DNA of 64,000 nt, from the NCBI GenBank assembly GCA_036674765.1, contig JARVKI010000045.1:186001-250000 (forward strand), written 5' to 3'. Positions 1 through 10,829 of the stretch are shown here, piece after piece. Numbering within the stretch: position 1 is the first letter of the stretch; each line of letters starts with the position of its first letter. This DNA is from Seiridium cupressi (Eukaryota > Ascomycota > Sordariomycetes > Amphisphaeriales > Sporocadaceae). The position numbers were made by a program, and so were the translations under genes. Below the pieces are notes generated by a model. It was not told where the DNA came from and searched no databases. It worked only from the letters and a program-made list of their open reading frames with translations.

Positions 1-46
1 GGGACTATTAAACGTGCCTTGTTCTCGATAGCGTCTGAGGGGTTGA

Positions 47-418
47 TCATGGTGGCCCTAGGGTGAACGGACTGGAGTTCGCTTCAGTGTGCCAGCACCC
101 ACAGCCTTCTGTTCCATTCCACAAAAGCTTGACTGTGATCCTAGTGGATATACGTCCCTTCACAATTGCAAAAGCCCTGATGCCATGCCACGTCATCCCG
201 GAATGTTTTGCCGGTACGTTTGCAATGCTTTGAGTTTCAATGCGCTTTGCGTAAGTGGTTTGGGAATCGGCTAGCTTGTCAAAGGACCCTACGCCGTAGT
301 AGAACAGCAAAACGGCTTTGGCAGTGTGGAGAAGGGTCGCGGTGTTGATGAGGTGCTGATGACCCTCTGTTTCAAAAGGCAAACATCCCATCTTTAGCTC
401 GTCGAAGGTTAGTAACAC
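47..418 (-). CDS. possible short hypothetical protein
   Basis: An open frame of 123 codons begins with an ATG and opens MLLTFDELKMGCLPFETEG. Its composition is not obviously random: acidic and hydrophobic residues are balanced and there is no low complexity. I recognise no family, no signal peptide and no clear membrane segment. It could be the first exon of a gene running off the left edge, or chance. No neighbouring exon could be joined to it by frame. Confidence is low. Confidence 0.2.
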   Translation of the reverse strand: MLLTFDELKMGCLPFETEGHQHLINTATLLHTAKAVLLFYYGVGSFDKLADSQTTYAKRIETQSIANVPAKHSGMTWHGIRAFAIVKGRISTRITVKLLWNGTEGCGCWHTEANSSPFTLGPP

Positions 419-786
419 AAGACATCATCTTGAGCATTGCGTCGAAGAAGCTCGTGATCAAACATACAAACTTCGAGTTCCAGTGCTTTCATTTATCATA
501 TTTACAGGAGTCAATCCCAGACCCGCAACGGTCAAACGAGGCACATCTCTAGCGCAGTGAACTATCTACCCACAATCAACGACTAGCAGTACACCTGAAA
601 ATGGCCTGTTTTCGTAGTTGTGTAATACTGCGATGCTACTGAGCTGTCAGCCACTCCCAGATTTTAGAGTCCCTAGCTCCTGAAGCATACCGAAAACTGT
701 CTAGAGTATGAATGTAGCAAGATACGGCAGTCAATGTTTTATTACCAAGGTATCAGCCGTTGGGCCGAGCTAAGCCTTGGGGTCTG

Positions 787-2675
787 CTATACAAGCCCCG
801 TGGGAAAGCCTGGGGGTCCCGGTGGTGCATTGCCACCGAGTATTGCAGTTGCCGTGGATTGCGCAATGCTTTGTAATCTGCTGGAGAAGTTCGACTGTCC
901 GCTCTGCGTCGTGTCGATAGGTGCTGGCGGGTCAACTGGGGCATTCAACACCAGCTCGAAGACAACGCTCATAATAGCCTCGTCGGTAAAGAACTCCGGG
1001 AGCGGACCCGGGTAGCACGCCTCAGGTCTATAAATCCTTGTCTCGCATAGCCGTAAAATGTCCTTTAAAGTGGACAAAGGGTCGTCGTTGGATATGGCCA
1101 TCATTCGAGCTATAGCCCATTTAAAAGAAGGTGATAGCTCTAGATCATCGATCAGTTCCTCGCTCATTGCGGTTAATATCTCTCCCCGTTTAGGATCCGT
1201 GTAGTCAATTGAATCTTCGGGAAAGACGCCAGTGTCTAGGTCAATGTCCTCGGAGAAAGGTAATGCAATAGTTTGCATAGTCTTAAACTCGATTATTCAT
1301 CTTACTGTATGACAGACAACAAGGGGAGTAGCTTACCTTTGCAGCCCACAACATATTATCTCGAATTCCCTCTCCTTCCTCCCATAAAGGGAAGTCTCTC
1401 AACTCGGAACCACCGAAACTGCATACCTAGATATACTTGTCATGTCACGCTCCTGACTGCCTGATATGAGTGGAACATACCTTCAAGATAGGTGAAACCA
1501 TATGCTCACCATCCTGGGTTGTTACTTGCCCAATGAGCACATGTGAAGGATCCAGCTTCGTGTGTACCAAGTTCAATGGCGTCTCCCCATCAGGGATTTT
1601 TTCGTTTTCCCCTTTTGGCAGATAAGGATGATATGCCATGGCCACACATGCGCGTGCCACTATGATACGGGCGGCGGACGTATGAGTATCCATCCTTGTC
1701 AAGAAAAGTGCTGGGTCGGAATTGTGACTTACAGCATCCTAAGACCATCCAAAGGAATCGAATCGGAGGCTGTCTACCGGCTTCTCTGAACCTTTGCCGC
1801 ATGGCACCGAGGTCACCTCCTTCCAAATATTCGAGGATCATCACAGCGCGCGAAGGTGGTGGTGGTGGCGGTGGTGGTGGCGAGACCCATCGCCAGAAGG
1901 GATCGAATATGGATCCTGAATCGTTTTGATCTGAACCATTGTCTGCATTTCTCATGAAGAAATCACCCCTGGCATCTGTACCAGCAGACCCTGTTGCAGG
2001 TCCGGTTGCAGCTGGAGCAGTAGATGGCCCAATTCCAGGGTCGCTAGCTCCCCCAAGTCCCAAGTCAAGCCCCAAGGGGTCCCCGCCAAGTGGAGGACCA
2101 TGCACCCCAAACACAAAGCCGCCTCCTCCAGGCCCCGGATCAAGCCCCAACGGGTCTCCGCCAAGTGGAGGACCGTCCAGTCCAAACACAAAGTCATCCG
2201 CTTGTCCTTCCACGTGCATAAGGTTGACGATATGTGGTAATCCTTGGAGCCGCCTCAGCCATGTAACCTCGTTGTCTCCACTCTCAGGCGCGTGCTTCAC
2301 GATGAATCGGCGCTTCGGCTTTCCATCCTGACCGTCCTTTTCCTCGAATAAACTCGGTCCATCACTGTCATAGTGAAAGGCACTTCCCATCGTCTTGAGA
2401 AACCGTATATTATACCTATGAGTGAAGTATTCTGTGACTTCAGTGCGAACGGCTTCCATCCTGGCTTGTGCCTGGAAGGATGGTACTTTAATCTGATCCC
2501 GGAACTGGTTGATGAACGAGTTCTTCTCTTTGGACCGCCAATAGTCCTCAATACGCTGTGCACGCGCCTTGCGGGCATCTTCTTGTTCTTGCCACGTGGG
2601 AATGTGTATAGTGGGAAGTTGGATGTACGTTTCATCGTAGTCGTAATCCGAGCCGGACTCGCTCAAGCCCGCCAT
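787..2675 (-). CDS. fungal kinase-fold protein, predicted pseudokinase
   Basis: Four exons, 2675-1733, 1710-1481, 1426-1337 and 1281-787, join in frame to give 585 residues. The N-lobe keeps the beta3 lysine (FIVKHAPE) and a plausible alphaC glutamate (DNEVTWLRRL). The hinge region is recognisable (VMILEYLEGGDLGAM). The catalytic loop reads HTKLDPSHVLIG, where fungal relatives usually show HFDLDPxNVLIG, so the catalytic Asp is Lys and the metal-binding Asn is His. The next exon reads VCSFGG, giving SFG in place of DFG. I infer loss of phosphotransfer. Between N-lobe and hinge sits a long Gly/Pro insert with a duplicated unit and a run of nine prolines. The tail after about residue 420 is acidic and unassigned. 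Substrate or partner is unknown. The fold assignment is fairly secure. Confidence 0.72.
1855..1881 (-). repeat. GGT/CCA trinucleotide microsatellite coding polyproline
   Basis: A run of GGT/GGC triplets on the plus strand encodes a nine-proline tract just before the hinge of the pseudokinase. Such tracts vary in length between strains. Confidence 0.8.
2043..2192 (-). repeat. 75-bp in-frame tandem duplication in the pseudokinase
   Basis: Two direct 75-bp units (2192-2118 and 2117-2043 on the minus strand) each encode FVFGxxGPPLGGDPLGLD followed by a Gly-rich tail. They sit inside the kinase-domain insert. The period is a multiple of three, so the frame is kept. Confidence 0.85.
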
Positions 2676-3330
2676 CTTGCGAATGTTGTGGCAATAATAT
2701 CAGTGATGACCACTTGGCGAGGACGTCGATCCTCGGTGTCACCGTGAATACTTTTTTTCGATGAGGTGATGGTAACGAACCCATTTTCTTGTCGGACATT
2801 AGCTTCTTCCAAGGTATTGACACGCACAAAGAAATCTAATTGATTTATTGACCATTCAGTTATCAGGAACAACAAAGAGTTTCAATCACATTGTGATAGA
2901 ATAGACGACAAGCGAAGTTCCGCATCCGGAAAGACAATCTAGTACGAGCTGTAGCTTAATCAACGATTAGGTCCCGGCGGTGAAGATATGTTGATCCGTA
3001 GATATGTACAGTAACCATTTCAGTTATAGCCGCGCGACGCAGTAGCGGGCTAGATCTGCCGAACATCAAATATAACTGGCAAGGTCATGATCCGAAAAAG
3101 TCTTATTAAGGCTAAAGAAGTTTTACTGCGAAAGATGTCATCAACTTCGGAGTTCAAGAATCTAAAAGGATACATAAATTCAAGCATCTCAAACAAATCG
3201 AACCGTGGCTTGGCCTGTGGCTCACGTTGGCAACTACTGTTATCTTTGCTTATTACGGCTTAGATAGAGGAGTCCTACAAACGCAACAAATCGGTATATA
3301 GTTCCAAGCGTCAGGAGTAATCTGGTGGTA
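2676..3330. other. intergenic, no gene seen
   Basis: This stretch separates the start of the pseudokinase gene from the 3' end of the ABC transporter gene, so it should hold the pseudokinase promoter. The only open frames are short and out of context. I see no repeats or RNA gene in it. Confidence 0.5.
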
Positions 3331-6265
3331 TTACATTAGTGATGGAATTATCCGTAGATCGATCAGCACTAACACAAGATCGAGGACAAAGCGGCCGCGA
3401 ATATAGCCTGTCCATTCTGTTGCCGCATCAAGATCGTACAGATAATCCAACGGAGCGAGATGTTTGTCGAAAAGGGCCTCTGTCAACCATATCTGTTTTG
3501 TCTTTAGTCACTCTGTGGGTCATCTACAGAGTGGAAATCCAAGCTTACCCCCGGGCAAAGGCGCCACAGCCATTCCAAGTGCCACCTTTTGACATTATTG
3601 AGGGGCGGGCCATAGCCTCCAAACACGCCAACAACCAGGCTGACTATCGTGCTCAACAATGGCCCATCCTCTCTCTTTACAGCCGTTGAGACAACAGAGG
3701 CCAGACCATATATGCCTGCGATTTAGCTTGGGATTAGTGCTACTCTATGATCCAGCACCGAACTAGACGCCAAGTCGCTCGTTAGAATACTCACAATAGA
3801 AATATAAAAGAACTACGGCATATAGGAGCCAAAAGTTCATCATGGGGGTTGCAAGCGAACAATAAAAGGTCGTGAAGTGAATTGCTGAGAGAGCCAAACG
3901 GGGAAACGTCGAGATCACTTTGCCCACGTAGTATGCAGATCGACTATGGCCGGTGCTTGCCTCGCGCCAATAGACCTCCCCTGTACGAACATAAGCTTGT
4001 GAAGAATGAAGCATTTTTTTATTTCCGAAACATAAGTGGTATCTTACTTTCTTCTCCAAATGCCTTGACACCTGGAGTCGAAGCAGCTAAGCCTAGAAAC
4101 AGTTAGAGGATAATCCAATCTGAGATGAATAATGATTAAGACTAACCTATCGCCATGCAGCAAAGGAGGCCGACTTCCGGTACCAGCATGTAATTCACGG
4201 CACTGGAAAGTAGCTCAAATGGCGGAAGGTAGATTCCTTGAAAGAGGCGACCGTGAAGCTCGTAAAGGGCGAGCCCGATCAAGAGTCCGCAAATGGCCCC
4301 AACGACAACTTCAAGGAGGAAACTAGTCTTGCACCTCCATTGCTGCTTCATGGAACGCACGAAGCAAAGCCGTACCTGCTTCATCCAAGGGGCACCTCTA
4401 ATGGAAGCCGAGTAGGTTAGGGCCTCCATGTCTTGTTTTGCAGCTAGGAAAATGCTATTGTCAGGGACTGGTGACACCCAAGAGAACGAGTTCCAACATT
4501 TATCGAAGTCTGTTGCGGCGAATTTGATGCGAGACTGGCAGTATGCGTCAGAGTGACCGGACACAACGTCCAAAACGGCGTCAGCAACATTTGAGATGCT
4601 TGATATCTCAAATCCTAAACTCTCAAAGTAATTGCCCATAGCCCATGCACTACTATGATAAACGAGGTGGCCATCACTAAGAAGGTGGATACCATCAAGG
4701 ATGCCAAGGATCTCGGGGCGTGGCTGATGAATTATGCAGATGATGGTCACTCCCAATTGCGACATCGCCTTCAATATCTTCATGATCGAAAGAGAGGTTG
4801 TCGCATCGAGGCCAGATGTTGGCTCATCCAGAAATAATGAAACTGGAGCTGCAGCGAGCTCAATACCAATACTGACCCTTTTTCGCTGCCCTCCCGATAT
4901 TGTCGAGGAAGCCGGGCTGCCGACAGCCTGATGCTTGATGTGGTCAAGACCAAGACATGTTATCAAATTGTCAACATGGTTCAGACATTCTTCGTCGCTC
5001 CACGATGATGGGAGACGGACTCGGGCAGAGTGCCAAAAGTTCTCCCTCACCGTAAGTTCTGGCATGAGCACATCGTGTTGAGGTACGAATCCTACCAACT
5101 TATTGAACCTTTATTCGTATAGCGATTAGCGGTCTAGTGCGGGCAAATTAGGCAGCGAGTCAAGCATACCGAGATGTGTGAGTAGGTGTGCCATCGATGA
5201 AGATCGTCCCGGAGCTAGCGGCAATCTTCCCCATCAATACTTGAACGAATGTACCTTCCGCCGTTGAGTTAGTCATGAAGTAAAACAAGCGCTGAAGAGG
5301 CCAAGAACCCACTTTTACCAGCGCCTGATTCACCCATCACACCCCACATGCTGCCTCTATCCATGAACCCAGATTGCGGAGCCAGTATAGACTTGCCTCC
5401 TTTCAAGGTAAGGGAGATATCATTAAATCTGTAAGATATCCCCACCTTCTTGGTACCAAGACATTTCCTGATAGATGCAGCGAAATCCCGCAGCGCAGAA
5501 TCCTCTGACCAACCACCTTCATAATGCTTCAACGCGGGATTTTCAATCGGGCTGAATCCAATCTCTGTATCATCCGCGGGTATGAATCTCGAGCCCTTGG
5601 CATGGATAAGCCTTCTGACTGTTTGGAGAGGTTTTCTGAATGCATTGAGAGCAAAAGCCAAAAGGACAAAATCGATGATGAAGATGGAGATGAAACCGTC
5701 CATCACGAATTCTTTTTCCGACCCAGAGGGGCAGATTGAAGTCAAGCCACACTTGAATGGCTCGGCTGTCCCCAAAGGACAAAAGTGGCCCGATGGGCAT
5801 ACAGTGACCACCTTGCCCTCATTACTGCAATAGCTTCCTGGAGAGCAGACTACAGGCTCATATATCCCTTGCGCAAATTGACATATATTACCAGCCGATT
5901 GAAAGCGGGTGATCAGGCATTCCGCAGTTGGAGCACAATACTCTGGAGGGTGTTCTGCAGTATTATTAGGACCTGATGCGACGTGTGTTAGTTACTATAA
6001 GCTGTAATTCCATGACAAGACATTCGGTCGTATAAAAAGTACATGAGCAAAACCGGAAGGACTAACAGTAGAACCCTTGAGGACATGTGCCCGACCAAGG
6101 AAGGAGGACTGGTGTAGCACCAGTAAGACATGTTGAGCTGGTATTAGACATAAGGCCAGCTCTTTGCTCAATTGCCCATTGATAAACGATGGTTGTTGAC
6201 GGGCGAAGGTTGACTCTCAGTTCGGGGCTGCAGTTTCGACCACATTGAATGCCAGAACTACTCAT
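3331..6265 (-). CDS. ABCG (White-type) half-transporter with Cys-rich N-terminus; one apparent frameshift
   Basis: Eight exons can be joined: 6265-6067, 5972-5313, 5254-5171, 5108-4147, 4092-4048, 3980-3795, 3715-3549 and 3492-3331, about 822 codons. The N-terminus is a Cys-rich region (CGRNC, GTCPQGFYC, CSPGSYC, CPSGHFCPLG) followed by a membrane helix near the start of exon 2's second half. The NBD has Walker A (GESGAGKS), signature (ISGGQRKR) and Walker B (LFLDEPTSGLDA). The C-terminal membrane domain ends in helices with VFGGYGPPL and a WLTEALF segment, as in plant ABCG24/28-like and fungal relatives. All junctions keep frame. However, inside exon 3, at about 5220-5221 (plus-strand ctagcgcaat), one base is missing: LMGKIA and the following SSGTIFIDGT are in different frames. 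Either this allele is broken or there is a sequencing error. The start is provisional, since no signal peptide precedes it. Substrate is unknown. Confidence 0.82.
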
Positions 6266-7053
6266 GAAGTCTCAGCGATTCGTGACATCCGCCAGTGTGA
6301 GAAGTTGTCCTCGATTGATCTAAAGGATAGTCGCATATGAGTCTGGGACTGTTTTTTCGATGTTACGGTACACTAAAGCCACTGGGTTGGTATACTGGAG
6401 TACCTTGAGCTGGGGCCATAACAATGCATAGGACTATCTATGCAAACAATCCAAGGTCAATACAGTCTATTCATAGGACTACAAATATAGATACGAACTA
6501 TCTTAACATGCTTTTCGGATATCTTATTGCTCAGTAAGAAGATGAACTCGACATGTCTTCCTTTAGTGTTCTTTTTGCGGTAGTGATCCCTGTCCCTTGA
6601 TGATGTGATGACGCCGAAGATTGGACCGCCCGGCTACCAGCCGTGCCACACAGGTGCATGCCCGGCCGCAAATCGCGATTCGCTAGGCACCATAGGTACC
6701 GTCACAGATGACTGCCTTTCTGCTGTGGGGGCGGTGCGGCACAGCCTCATTTTCGAGACCATGAGCTGAAGCTGACTTGCAGCATACATATGCATGCGCG
6801 GACTGGAATGGGAATATCCCTGCTCTACCTTATACCGCTTAAGCTAAGGTTAATTTCATGCATCGCATATCCGATTTGACTACCTGTAGTTGCGTATCGA
6901 GCGGTGTCACCGGCGTAATCAGGCTCCAGAGGATTCATGACTTGGTATCTCAACTTACTCTAGATTTTACGCTTTGAAAATACCTAATCTTGAGACGATC
7001 TACGAGGAAAAGCTCACAGTATTGTCTTGCCGCTTCGTGTTTAGACAGGCAAG
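6266..7053. other. divergent promoter region
   Basis: About 790 bp separate the ABC transporter start (minus strand) from the oxysterol-binding protein start (plus strand), so both promoters should lie here. I find no open frame of note and no clear TATA box. Confidence 0.45.
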
Positions 7054-8416
7054 ATGACGGGACAGTCATTGGTCAAAGATATCTTGCAGGTCTGTTCATG
7101 AACGAACACTAGAGGAACTTGATTCCCTAGTTGCAGAGGACATATCTGACAATTGTGTTTAGTTTCTCCAAGATGCACGTGGTGTCGATCTGGCAACGGT
7201 GACATCTCCGCCATTCTTTTTGGCACCAGTGTCAGTAGTCGAGGTAGGCAGCTGCTGGGCCGAACGGCCAGAAGTCTTTGCAGCGCCGGCGCATGAGCCC
7301 TCAGCTGAGAAACGTGCTCTCCTCGTCCTCAAATGGCTCTTACTTTCACTCAAGCGTCAGTTTTACGCAGGGGATGTTGCGGGCACCGGCAACATAAAGA
7401 AGCCGCTGAATGCTTTCCTTGGGGAGCTGTTTATCGCAAGCTGGACTGCCGAGCATGATGATGATGGCGGTCATGGCAGGGCGAGGGCCACAACAAATCT
7501 TGTGGTCGAGCAGGTTTCCCATCACCCCCCGACCACAGCGCTATACATGTGGGATGGCGAGAATGGGATCAGTGCGCAAGCCTTCTCGCGCGTCAAGATG
7601 GTGTTCAATACGGGCTTGGGACCTGATGATGCAGCAGGGTTAGGTATCGATATCAGCCAGTCTGGCTATGGTACACTGCATATAGACCGCTTTGACGAGG
7701 ACCACCTCATTCCAGCCCCACGAGCGCGCGTCAAGGGCCTGCTATCTGGTCATCTCTACCCCGAGCTCGTAGGAACGTGTCATAGCGTCTCTTCGGGCGG
7801 TTTCGTCTCCGAGATACGTTTCTCTCCTCCTGAGGACAAGAGCCGGGGTTTATTCGGGTGGCTTGACGTTCGCGGGAGTCGGGAACGGAAGAACCGGTTC
7901 GTGGCCTCCCTGTATCACCGTGATGATCCGGAGAAGAAGCCCCTGTATACGGCTGCGGGCCAGTGGAGTGGGGCTTTCAGCATCAGGGACGAGCGGCAAG
8001 GGGAAATCATAGAAACGTATAACATGTCCGAGACTAGGCCCCAACCAGCTATTATACAAAACACAGAGGACATGGATCCTTGGGAGACACGAAGGGCTTG
8101 GGGACCTGTAGCCCAAGCTCTCCGGAGTGGTGATATGGCCGAGGCGGCGCGGCAAAAGTCGAAGTTGGAGAAATCCCAACGTGAAATGCGGAGCGCTGAA
8201 AAGAGAACTGGTACTGAATGGTTCCCAATTTTCTTCAAAGAGCGGCGGGAGAATGACGAACTCTTCGAAAGACTAGCATCTGCAGTCAAATGGCCATTGG
8301 AAGGAGGAGCCGATGTATGGGCTGCGGACGAGGAGAAGGCACGCTCACAAAAGCGTCCTTTTCGGGAGAATGTGGCACCTCTTGGCTATTCCCACGAGCT
8401 TGGCAGCGATAAGTAG
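7054..8416 (+). CDS. oxysterol-binding protein, Kes1/Osh4 type
   Basis: Two exons, 7054-7089 and 7163-8416, give 429 residues. I chose the upstream ATG because its 12-codon exon, MTGQSLVKDILQ, joins in frame through a GT...TTTAG intron to FLQDARGVDLATVTSPP. This restores the N-terminal lid that Kes1-type proteins carry; the ATG at 7199 is actually a GTG within it. The OSBP fingerprint EQVSHHPP lies near residues 128-135, preceded by KKPLNAFLGE. There is no PH, ankyrin or FFAT region, so this is the short, soluble class that exchanges sterol and PI4P between membranes. It looks intact, and the family assignment is secure. Confidence 0.9.
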
Positions 8417-8801
8417 AGTATTCCAAGATATAGGTATAATATCATACCGGATGAAACCTGAACCATGATCCGGGATTTTCCAGTATAGTCAACGTGACTG
8501 GCGGACGATTATTAGTCCAAGATCTGAGAAGAAACGAGCAAGTGGCGAGAACTACACAATCGAACATAATGACGAGCACGGAGAAATAGTTCTGTTCTGC
8601 AATTTGAGGCCAATAATGGAATAACTTCTATCATCCTAATCATAAAGACCCCTCCAACGAGAGACAAACAGCACATAATTCGGGAGAAATCCAACAAGCC
8701 ACCTGCACCCCAAGAATATTATGATGGGTAGGATGAAGAAGATTCGATAAAGACAACCGAAGGTCGATGGCGGTCCGCCCAAATCCATGTCGTGAGCTAT
8801 C

Positions 8802-10010
8802 CTACAAGTCCTTTGCTGTACCCTGCGCGTGTTCTGAGATAACAGCCTGGTCGCGTCTCTGTAAAAGGCGTACTACGGCTCCGGCAGGTCCTGCCAGGGC
8901 ACTCCATCGCAAAATACCAACCCCCAATTTCAGCCACTCGTAAAAGCTCATCAATTCCTTCCTAGAGGTCACGTGTAGAGCAACTCCCCAAACCAGGGCT
9001 GCTGCAGACCCTGTGTATTGGTCCCACTTGAAGAAGTCATGCATTGCTGCTGCCATTGAAGCCAACGGTTTGTGTGAATGGAATGGACCCGGCGCGAATA
9101 CGCTGCTGAACGTGAACGCTCTTGCAGCCCATTCCGGGGCCAAATCAGGGAAAGTCTTCGCTGCAAAAATGATCACGTAAGTGGACACCTGGGTCGCTGC
9201 GGCGACATTGAAGGCCCAGTCATAAGCACGATCAATCGTTTCGGCGTCACCCTGGGGTGGTGGTTTTATAACACGTGCAAATACATGTTGGTATATCATC
9301 ACGTACAGCGGGAAGCCCTGCCAAAGCGCCCCGAACCATTGGTGGAGCGAGGATGACGAAACTGGCAAAGACATGAGCAGCGTGGGTAGGAGATAGCCTA
9401 TAGAAAAGGCCGGGATGAGAACCCCAAGGTCGAAGCTGGCAGGATTGCGCAACTTGTTGGCCTTCGCAAGAGCCTTTCCTGAGCTGGTGAATGTGGAGGA
9501 AGTGAATAGATGGATAGCGGCATAGAGGGGCATGATGGCGGCGTATCCAAATGTCTGCATGGCATAACCCCACAAGACGGAACTAGGGGGCGAGTTAGTA
9601 ATCAATCCATTACAGTATGCGGCTGAGGAATGGAGGTATACTGACTAGTATAAGGCATGGCCATTGTTACCGGATTTGGACCCTTCAATCATTATGACCA
9701 AGAATATTGGTACCAGTTGTCCGCCAAACTGGAAGGCATAGAGCGAGAGTTGCGGGTGCGTGCCGTCGGTGACGTTTGCCCAAAGCACGGTGGCAAGCTT
9801 GAATACGCCATCCAGATAAGGCAGTCCCAGGAAGCTGGTCAGAAGAGGCGCCCCAGAGCCCGGCAACGCGGGATTGGGAGAGGCAAGGATGTCAAGCAGG
9901 CGTCCAACGTAGCCGTTGCGAAATATTTGGCCAAACATACTGTTGAGGCCGAACAGGTCGACCGCGACCAGGATGGCGCCGGCCAAGTTTCGAACGTGGT
10001 GTCTCTCCAT
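8802..10010 (-). CDS. multi-pass membrane protein of unknown function
   Basis: Exons 10010-9646 and 9582-8802 join in frame (TA + T gives Tyr) to 381 residues. The ATG at 10010 is the first true ATG in this frame; a TTG lies upstream. The protein opens MERHHVRNLAGAILVAVDLFG and has perhaps seven or eight hydrophobic helices, for example around YAFQFGGQLVPIFLVIMI, VLWGYAMQTFGYAAIMPLYA and LGVLIPAFSIGYLLPTLLM. No catalytic motif is obvious. From memory it resembles membrane proteins found in fungal terpenoid clusters (PaxA/AtmA-like), but I cannot confirm this. It is head-to-head with a P450, with 820 bp between the two starts, which fits coregulation. There is no terpene synthase or PKS in view. 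Confidence 0.75.
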
Positions 10011-10829
10011 TTCCGGGGCTGTTCGGAATCTGCACCAGATGTTGTGAAAAATGTGTAGATGCTTCGTCTCCAAATATGTTTAGAGTTGAACTTGAGCTTG
10101 AGGATGATCCTTCTTTGGCGGAAGGCGTTGTTTTGAGTTTCTGTTGGTCGCATACGACGTTGGCGAGTGTTTTGGGGGCTGTTGCATGGGTGAATCTCAG
10201 TGGCTCTCTTAGCGAAGGCACGGCCCTGGCGGCCGCACATAGATTCATTGTACGCAAACTATTATTATAATGGGAACTTTGCCTTATGCAATTAGCGGTA
10301 CATCTGCGGAACCACCAACCAACTAGACTAGTGCATGCACCCAGCCTTCCATTCTGCAGTGACACAACAGCCAGTCTACGTGGGATCTTGCTTATTGTTC
10401 TCCACACCCCCCTGCACAATTGCTACTCTGACCATCATATCATATCATACATGTCTACGACATCGATGAACCAATTTCGTAAGGCATGGCCCCCGATTGA
10501 ACGCGAAGACCCGTACATCAGATGAGGGGGGCTGGGGGCTGGAATTAGCGACACGAGGCAAGCAGGGATGTTCTGCACGCGCCGAGAATGGGGCCGTGGG
10601 AAGTGTAACCGCACGGATCCTGTATGGACGGGGTCCGGAACCTACTACTCACGTGGATACATACGTGCACACTTGTGCCAAGTGATATTTCGATTCAACG
10701 CCTGGACCCCTGGCCAGCTCACTCTTCGGTTTGGCGGGACCGAGTTCTCATTTGGGGACATATTTTTAAAGACTTGGTTGTAGTAGAAAACATAATCTGG
10801 AACTGATTGTTCATCCTAAGCACCACAAT

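Noticed and set aside
9657..10058. 133-codon plus-strand frame over the membrane-protein gene
   Set aside because: Antisense shadow of a real exon whose minus-strand frame splices cleanly.
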